Assembly (NCBI RefSeq): GCF_027744825.2
Contig: NC_071347.1
Coordinates: 16,162,501-16,226,500 of the forward strand
Direction: 5' to 3'
DNA length: 64,000 nucleotides
DNA from: Synchiropus splendidus
Taxonomy: Eukaryota > Chordata > Actinopteri > Syngnathiformes > Callionymidae
The notes below the pieces were generated by a model. That model was not told the DNA's origin. It saw only the letters and a list, made by a program, of their open reading frames with translations, and ran no database searches. Both the position numbers and the translations under genes were made by a program. Of the stretch, positions 57,959 through 64,000 are shown in pieces. The stretch's first letter is position 1, and every line of letters starts with the position of its first letter.

Positions 57959-59607
57959 GCTGGATCTCTGATCCTGGTCACCTTTTAAAAAGTAGCACTG
58001 TTCCTGACTTATCTCTACTCGGCTACATCCTTGGCTCTGCCTCCTCCACTCTCGAGGAGTACTATCTGTTGTGGTCACCCACAGCCTGTTGTCAAAATGC
58101 CAGCATGTCACATGCTCACAAGGTCATTGTCCAGGTTCATATTAACCAAGAAAGTGCCTCTTCTCTGTCCCCTTCACATCTGAACTAACTTTGACACATT
58201 ATCATTTCACTATTGTGCATTACACTGTGCACAGGAAGTCACAGGAGAGACTCACCAACTTCATAAATAATGGGCCGTCAACAAAAAAGATTTTGCCACT
58301 TAGAAATGTTCAGTTCAGGTTCTGGAATTGCATTGTGGTTAAATGATTATTTGTGGTGGCATTTTGATTCCAGTGCCAGAGGAATGTAGCTTTTCAAATG
58401 ACAAAAAAAACAAGGAGCGCAGGGCTCAATATTCAAGATGCGATCTCCAGCATGAAGAAAGTGGAAAGAGCAATTCAACAGGAAAAAACGAAACCTAACT
58501 TGGCTTAAACCTCTTCAAGAACAGTCAAACAAATTCCCTTGGGTTACTGAAAGTGTGATACCACTGTTCACAACTGGACAAAAGTCTAGATCGCATGCAT
58601 TTCTAACAGCTACGCCCAGTCGTTTTTTTGCTGTTGGGATCGGTAAACTTTTTAAAAGGGTACTTATGCTCATTGAATATTTAGAGGCAGAGTGCTGGGG
58701 ACTTGTCAGAGGAAGAAGACAATCACGGTGAACTAATGGCCAAGGGCAAAGCAAAGCGTGAAGAGGTTCCATTTGGCACTGATTGCCCTCCGACAAACTC
58801 CCTTTATATGCACTGCCATCGCGAAACTGATGAGCTATGTCTGTAATCGGCTCCGGTGATTGGAGAGAATGGCACCGAGGAAACGTGTGGCCTTGACTTG
58901 GAGATAGTAAAACAAATGGAGGAGACTCAGCAGCTCAAATGTTTGTCTGGGAGGCCTGGAAGCCTTATATCTCTATTTATGGCGGTAATGTGGGTTGAAG
59001 TGCGGCACAGAAAATGCCCAAAATCTTGCGAAAGGACACACAGATAAGACAGAAAATAAAATCAAAAGAATTGAAAGTGATTATGGAAGTAAAATAAACG
59101 TAAGATATAATTATAAATGCTATACATATCATGTTCACATCATTTAAAATTGTGCAATATTGTGAATCTGTTAAATTCATTCACTTTAACAATAAGGACA
59201 ATAAGTGACCACCTCCCCTAAAATGTGCTGCACCAACGCACCCCTGCCACCTAATGCTGATGTAACCCCCCCTCTTGTTTGCACCTAATGTTCCTGCTGT
59301 GCCTCTGTGTCTAGAAATAATGTCACACACAAAACATGACATGAGGCAGACTACATTCTTTTGTGTATTCCCATGTTGGTTTAGTGTCTCACTAATGTAA
59401 TTTAATGTGCTGCAACTCGTGGCCCATCCTTTTGACAGCAGCATGTCACAACTGAAGCGCCACCAACTTTAGATAGGTTGGGATTTATAGTCTCAACTGC
59501 GACTTGATCGGAACCCCGCAGCTTACGAAATGACGTTGCTGATATATGGATTTTTACAGACTAAAGAATGTCATGCTCCAAAATATTGAGCCTTGTCACA
59601 TCAAACC
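57959..59607. other. Unassigned noncoding stretch
   Basis: No shared repeats or recognisable frames are seen. Confidence 0.3.
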
Positions 59608-59950
59608 GATCACAGGCTTTTTATTTACCTTAAAGCGCACAAAATGTGCTGTATTCACCCGCATGTCTGCAGCTCAGCCAACAGAGCCAATATCCAGGAG
59701 GACCGGAGACGAGAAGCAGCAGCTGAGACCAGCTGTGGTTTCGAAACTTTAGACACTTGGGCGAAAACAGCACATTTTGATGTAAATAAAAGACGTGAGG
59801 AGTTCATGATCCAAGTTCCGAGCATTGCCGGGTTTGTTGCACGAGTCAGTCTCCATGCTGGAGTCTGTTTTCAAAACTAGTTTAGAAGTGATTCTCATGC
59901 ATTTTTACGACCACTGACCTGTCTACGGTGCAGACAGCATCACTGCACCC
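59608..59950 (+). repeat. Dispersed family D, copy D2
   Basis: Aligns with the reverse complement of 6296-6641. The plus-strand frame at 59593-59880 contains SANRA followed 30 residues later by DVNKRREEFMIQ; D1 has the same two motifs 28 residues apart, an in-frame difference. Both ends match (ATCACAGGC at the start, GTGCAGACAGCATCACTGCA at the end), so both copies cover the same ~340 bp. Confidence 0.6.
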
Positions 59951-62095
59951 ACGACTTTTAGACCACTGTGGCTTAGGTACAAAGAAGATCTATTTTCCTT
60001 TCCTAAACAGAACACTTTAAACGCTTGCTTTCCCATTGCCTCTCCTTTTTCCTTCCACAATCCAAAAACATACATTTGTGTTGAATTAAATGAGGTTAAC
60101 TCTAAATGGTCCACCTCCAAGTAATGAACCAGAGAGTCCATCGCCTTAAGCCCTTCGTAGTTGGGATAGGGTCCAAACCCTTTCAACCCTGGCAAACACG
60201 ATTATCTGCCATTCCTTGACGCAACCTCCAAAAATGACATCCATCAAACCCTCATGTCCGTTTGAGATGAGCCTGCGGGACACGACATTAGTCTCCGAGG
60301 AGCGGAGCCAAGTACATGCAAGTAAGTTTGTCAGTCTAAGACTGCCCGAATGGCTCTGTCATCGCTTCAGATTCAGCCACTGTCATCCAAGAAAGGGACG
60401 ATTTGCAGCCTTCCCTTCTGTCTCCGGTAGCCGGAGGCACGATGGGACTAAGACTGGACAGATACTTGAAAGGTTTTTCCATCACGTGTCAACTTTGATT
60501 GAAAGAGAAAAGTTTAGCTAACCTGATTTGGGAATAGACATCATTATACTGCATGACTTTATTATGTGATGTGCTTCCTCTTAATCGGATTCTGGTGCAA
60601 GTACTCTGTTATTACATAATTGTGTACTGTGGTTTGTTTTACCTTCATGCTATAACGGTCTTGCAATTCATCGGATACATAACTAGAAAGGACAAGTTGC
60701 CTGCAAATGTTGTCCATCTGCGTGTAAATATAATGTCATCTCCGCCTCACAGCCTCGACTCATCCCCGTGCAGCCGCCGTCTGGTCTTGCCAGTTCTCAC
60801 TGATCACTCATGCGAGGCGGAGCTCGAACGAGCCGATCTTCTCCGCCCATAATGCATCCCCCCAAGCAGAAGATCCCAGAGGTCGCAACAAGACAAACAG
60901 GTGCTAGAGCCACCTGTATACGGACGCCGGTGGAAACCACAAGGGCAGGAGAAATGGGATGATGCGTGAAACACATGGAAACGGAGGAGAGAAAGCTGGA
61001 AGTGTGGTTGCCAAACCGTTTTGGATGAACTTATAAATGTTGAACTTTGGTTATGTAAGCATGACAAGACATTCCTTATTTATTTTTTACTCTACATGTT
61101 CCATTCAGTCCATTTTGTTCAACCATCTAGCCACAAAAGGAGCATCACTCTGATGTGTTTTTAGAAGGTTCGCTCAAACTTTCTACAATACTGTCAGAGA
61201 AAAAGCAAAATGAAATGTAAAAAAAAAATAAAATGGTGACATATTTTCTAAATTTCCTCTCTTTAACTCAGTATATTTACGTTTTTTTAGTACTTCTGCG
61301 CTGCACTTCCATCATTTAAAGAGAAAATCTCACTGAAGAGTGCTCTGTATCTCGAACTTTACACCTTAAAAGACCAGTTGGCTCGGAGGTTGAATGTGAC
61401 CCAAGACCCTCTGTCCCCCATCGCGTTGTTTTTTTTCATACTTTGGGATGTCACAGCATGCTCTGGGCAGTCGCTTGTGGAAAGTACACGCTCATAAATG
61501 TCACCCAGCTTCACCGTAAAACAGCGAGAGGAAACGGACAGCAGGTAAACTCCTCATGTCCTGATTTTCCACCTTGACACGAGCACTTATTCGAGGCACG
61601 GGTCCTTCCAGGACACCTGCGCTGTTGGCTGGGTACCTATAGAGCAAATATGTTGATTAAGAGATGTAATTCCTCATTCACCTGGCCTCCTCGCTGTCCT
61701 GGTGATATAACACCTGACCCCAGCGCTGTCCTATAGACATGTGATGCAGATCAGTGCTTTAAATCACAGCCAAGTGATGCTGAGATTTGGCAGTACACTC
61801 AACTCGGTTTGAGAGCAAACTGTGTGCTGACACTTTTATTTGGGGCATAAATTAGGCTTGTAAACATGAATTAAAATGAGAATATTTTGGGATAAATTTG
61901 GGATGAGGGCTAAGGTAGAAGTTTTGTTCTGTTTTTTTTTCCTGTTTACTTCCAACTCTCTTTTCAGTGGAATCTATCGAGTTTTTGATTCCAGTCCGAG
62001 CTTTGGTCAACATGTCACTTCCTATGTGTCACATAACAATTTTGTGTCCTTTTTTTCATGTGGTGGGACAAAGTGACAGATAGCTGGAACACCAT
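59951..62095. other. Unassigned noncoding stretch with a GC-rich patch
   Basis: 60735-60960 is more GC-rich than its neighbours and includes GGCGGAGCTCGAACGAGCC. Frames of 99 and 101 codons lie between 60216 and 60852 but are not recognisable. The rest is AT-rich. Confidence 0.3.
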
Positions 62096-62099
62096 CTAG

Positions 62100-62155
62100 C
62101 GCCATCTACTGAGCATGAACACGAGGACACGGTTTCATGAAGCCTCATCAGCCCA
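62100..62155. mobile_element. Palindromic MITE family M, copy 8 (right half only)
   Basis: CGCCATCTACTGAGCATGAA, GAGGACACGGTTTCATGAAG and CCTCATCAGCCCA form the right arm. The left half is absent. Confidence 0.6.
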
Positions 62156-62970
62156 GAAGTTCAACTTAAGTTGTATGATGCAATTGTGGAACTGGACACA
62201 GTGATTTACAAAACAATATTTTAATACTCCGTAGCCATGACATAATGTGTAACTATGATTTACAAACACACTTATAGTTCATATCAATATCAGAATATTC
62301 ACCTTAAAGATAATACTGTTGCAAAATCAATGATGGATGTTGTTATCGCGGCTATATCGAGATACAGTATGAAGATTCAAGATGATAACCACATACATCA
62401 CAATTTTTTTTTTTTTATAAAATAACTAGACCTTTCATACAGTGTTTTATAGATATCTTGCATAGATATCAAAATATGAATTACTGTCCATATGTACAGC
62501 TCTATGGTCGATACGGTGGATATTTATTGCATTATAGTTTGTGCTCTAAATTTCTGCCTCATGCTTGACCCTGGTAATATGCTGGGTGAATTGCTCTAGG
62601 TTTCAAGCAAGAATGAATCCTGTGGTTTCAAGCAGTGACTCATTTGCTTTGACCCTCCAGCTCCATCAGACAGTGGTATCAGCTGAGATGCTGCCATTCT
62701 GCTCTCATCTGCCTGTGTTTCATCATGCAAACCTTTGGGCAGTTGCTGTGTAACCCCGAGCCAATAACTGCGCAACCAGTGTCTCTGTTGATCGATAGAA
62801 AACCAAAGGGCAGCGACAGAAGGGAATACTTTACAGTTTGGCTGTTTTCACAGCTCTTTTTTTCTTCCTGGAAAATGTTGATGGGTGGTTTCGCACTGCA
62901 GGTTCTGAGGCCCGAGTCCGATTCGCCCCCTGCTGTGCAGCCTCGCACCTCTGTGCCTCAGGCGATGTCC
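62156..62970. other. Unassigned noncoding stretch
   Basis: A T15 run lies at 62405-62419. Several overlapping short frames at 62679-63083 are unrecognised. No other structure is seen. Confidence 0.3.
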
Positions 62971-62975
62971 CTTTT

Positions 62976-63355
62976 TTTCTCCTCAGATGGTGGCACTCTG
63001 CGCAAAATAGCTGTCTAGCTCCCGTTCCCCAGCTCCATTTTCCTGCAGCAGAAGCTGCACAAAACAGTGTTCAAGCGGTTTGAGGAGTTCTTTTTGAACA
63101 ATGTTGTCCGCCCAGACAGCGATCAGACCCTTTACTGCCTGGCATCTATCATGTTTGTGTGGAGTCGCGCCGTACACGTAGTTTTCGGCATATAGCGCGG
63201 AGTCGCCTGAGGAGAGAAGCTCACCCCCCGTGGAGTTTCCCCACAAGGTGCAGCTCTCCAGCTGGGATCAAGTCCGCGGCTAAAACCCGACTCGCTTGTG
63301 TTCACATCTCGGACATGTGAGCGGAATGCGCTTTGTCTCGAGACAGAGTGTACAG
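62976..63355 (+). repeat. Dispersed family E, copy E2
   Basis: A continuous match to both parts of E1: TGGTGGCACTCTGCGCAAAATAGCT near 62990, AATGTTGTCCGCCCAGACAG, CGATCAGACCCTTTACTG, AGGTGCAGCTCTCCAG, GGGATCAAGTCCGCGG and CTTTGTCTCGAGACAGAG near 63330. It lacks the ~370 bp that separates the two parts in E1. An extra GGCATATAGCGCGGAGTCGCC region is absent from E1. Confidence 0.65.
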
Positions 63356-63639
63356 TATGAGACACCCTAAAAGTGATATTACAAAACAGAAATGGGGTTA
63401 GGAGGGCGCCGTGCTTATATGCTAACCTGAACCATTTTAATTCATTCTCTGACATCACCTGGGCTTAGTGTAGCTCAGCTGGGAAACATTGAGAAGACAG
63501 CATCAATTGTTGGTCTTTATCAACCAGATAGAATCCCGTTTTTTAGGATCTCAGATCTATTGAGATGCGGGAAATAAACTGAACTACTGTCACTCTTTTT
63601 TGAATGATTTCCCCTGTAATAGAAACAGCACAAACCTTT

Positions 63640-64000
63640 ATTTAATTCTAAAGGTGACACCGTTGTGTACACAGTTCTAGTTTGTGACTCACTGGCCGAA
63701 ACAGTGCATGATGCCAGAGGCTCCCCATGAGCGAGCGAGTCCCCCCTGAGTGCACTGGCGAATCCTCTGCCCCCTGTCCTTTACAACAATGGGAAGGGTA
63801 ATGGCCTCCCCAAGGCCTCCTCATACAGCCTGATTGTGCTGCCAGCATCAGGCCAGCCGGGCCATAAAACAATTAGCTCCATTTATCAACCTAACGTCCA
63901 CTATCTTTGGAGGAGAAGGAAGAAAGAGTTGCAGAGAGCGGACGGAGAGAACAGTTTGTTTGCAAGATGTATGACGACGCTCCAGATATCTTTCTTGATA
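63640..64000 (+). other. Possible promoter/first-exon region cut by the window edge
   Basis: From 63660 the DNA is repeat-free, with CCATAAAACAATTAGCTCC, then ATTTATCAACC near 63860. A purine-rich stretch (GGAGGAGAAGGAAGAAAGAG, 63911-63930) follows, then an ATG at 63968 in a purine context (GCAAGATGT). The frame from it is open to the edge: MYDDAPDIFLD. That could be the N-terminus of a protein starting in a first exon, but 11 codons cannot be identified. A conserved noncoding element is the alternative. Confidence 0.2.

Noticed and set aside
1..64000. A novel multi-gene system (defence, biosynthesis, secretion and similar)
   Set aside because: There are no clustered coding regions, no conserved domain set and no operon-like spacing. 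The only certain coding remnants are LINE reverse-transcriptase fragments.

Overview
The window looks like ordinary noncoding DNA from a vertebrate, most likely a ray-finned (teleost) fish. It is AT-rich, has no operon-like gene packing and no long open frames (the longest is 196 codons), and is full of microsatellites and decayed transposable elements. Several elements match families I know from teleosts: a Nimb-type (I-clade) LINE with a TGGA-rich tail, a LINE with a (GAATCA)n tail, a tRNA-type SINE, fish-type LTRs and hAT elements. I found no complete protein-coding gene, tRNA, rRNA, CRISPR array or bacterial or phage-like system. Species and chromosome cannot be read from the sequence. All family names come from memory of teleost repeats; no database was searched.

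Layout. 1-6.7 kb: a Tc1/mariner-pogo-like element cut by the left edge, a SINE tail, a hAT element with target duplications, a possible MITE, and the first copy of a family (D) whose second copy lies inverted 53 kb away. 8-13 kb: three copies of a palindromic MITE and a long (AT)n run. 15-20.5 kb: a candidate regulatory block with a 16-bp palindrome, the second pogo-like copy and a minus-strand LINE 3' end. 23-29.4 kb: an exon-like segment, a family B copy carrying the longest open frame, further MITEs, an LTR-like relic and a SINE relic. 33-41.6 kb: a solo-LTR-like element with target duplications, the third pogo-like copy, two family B copies and a large tetranucleotide array. 44-53 kb: a 5'-truncated LINE with a perfect 16-bp target duplication, one family E copy, a 192/200-bp tandem array and a second LINE scrap. 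54-64 kb: candidate conserved blocks, a SINE, the second copies of families D and E, and a possible first exon at the right edge.

How the parts relate. There is no pathway here; the organisation is that of an intergenic or intronic landscape shaped by repeated insertion. The useful information is which repeats share ancestry, where insertion boundaries are still readable, and which non-repeat blocks resemble enhancers or exons. Candidate enhancers and exons are weak calls made by eye and depend on comparative or transcript data.
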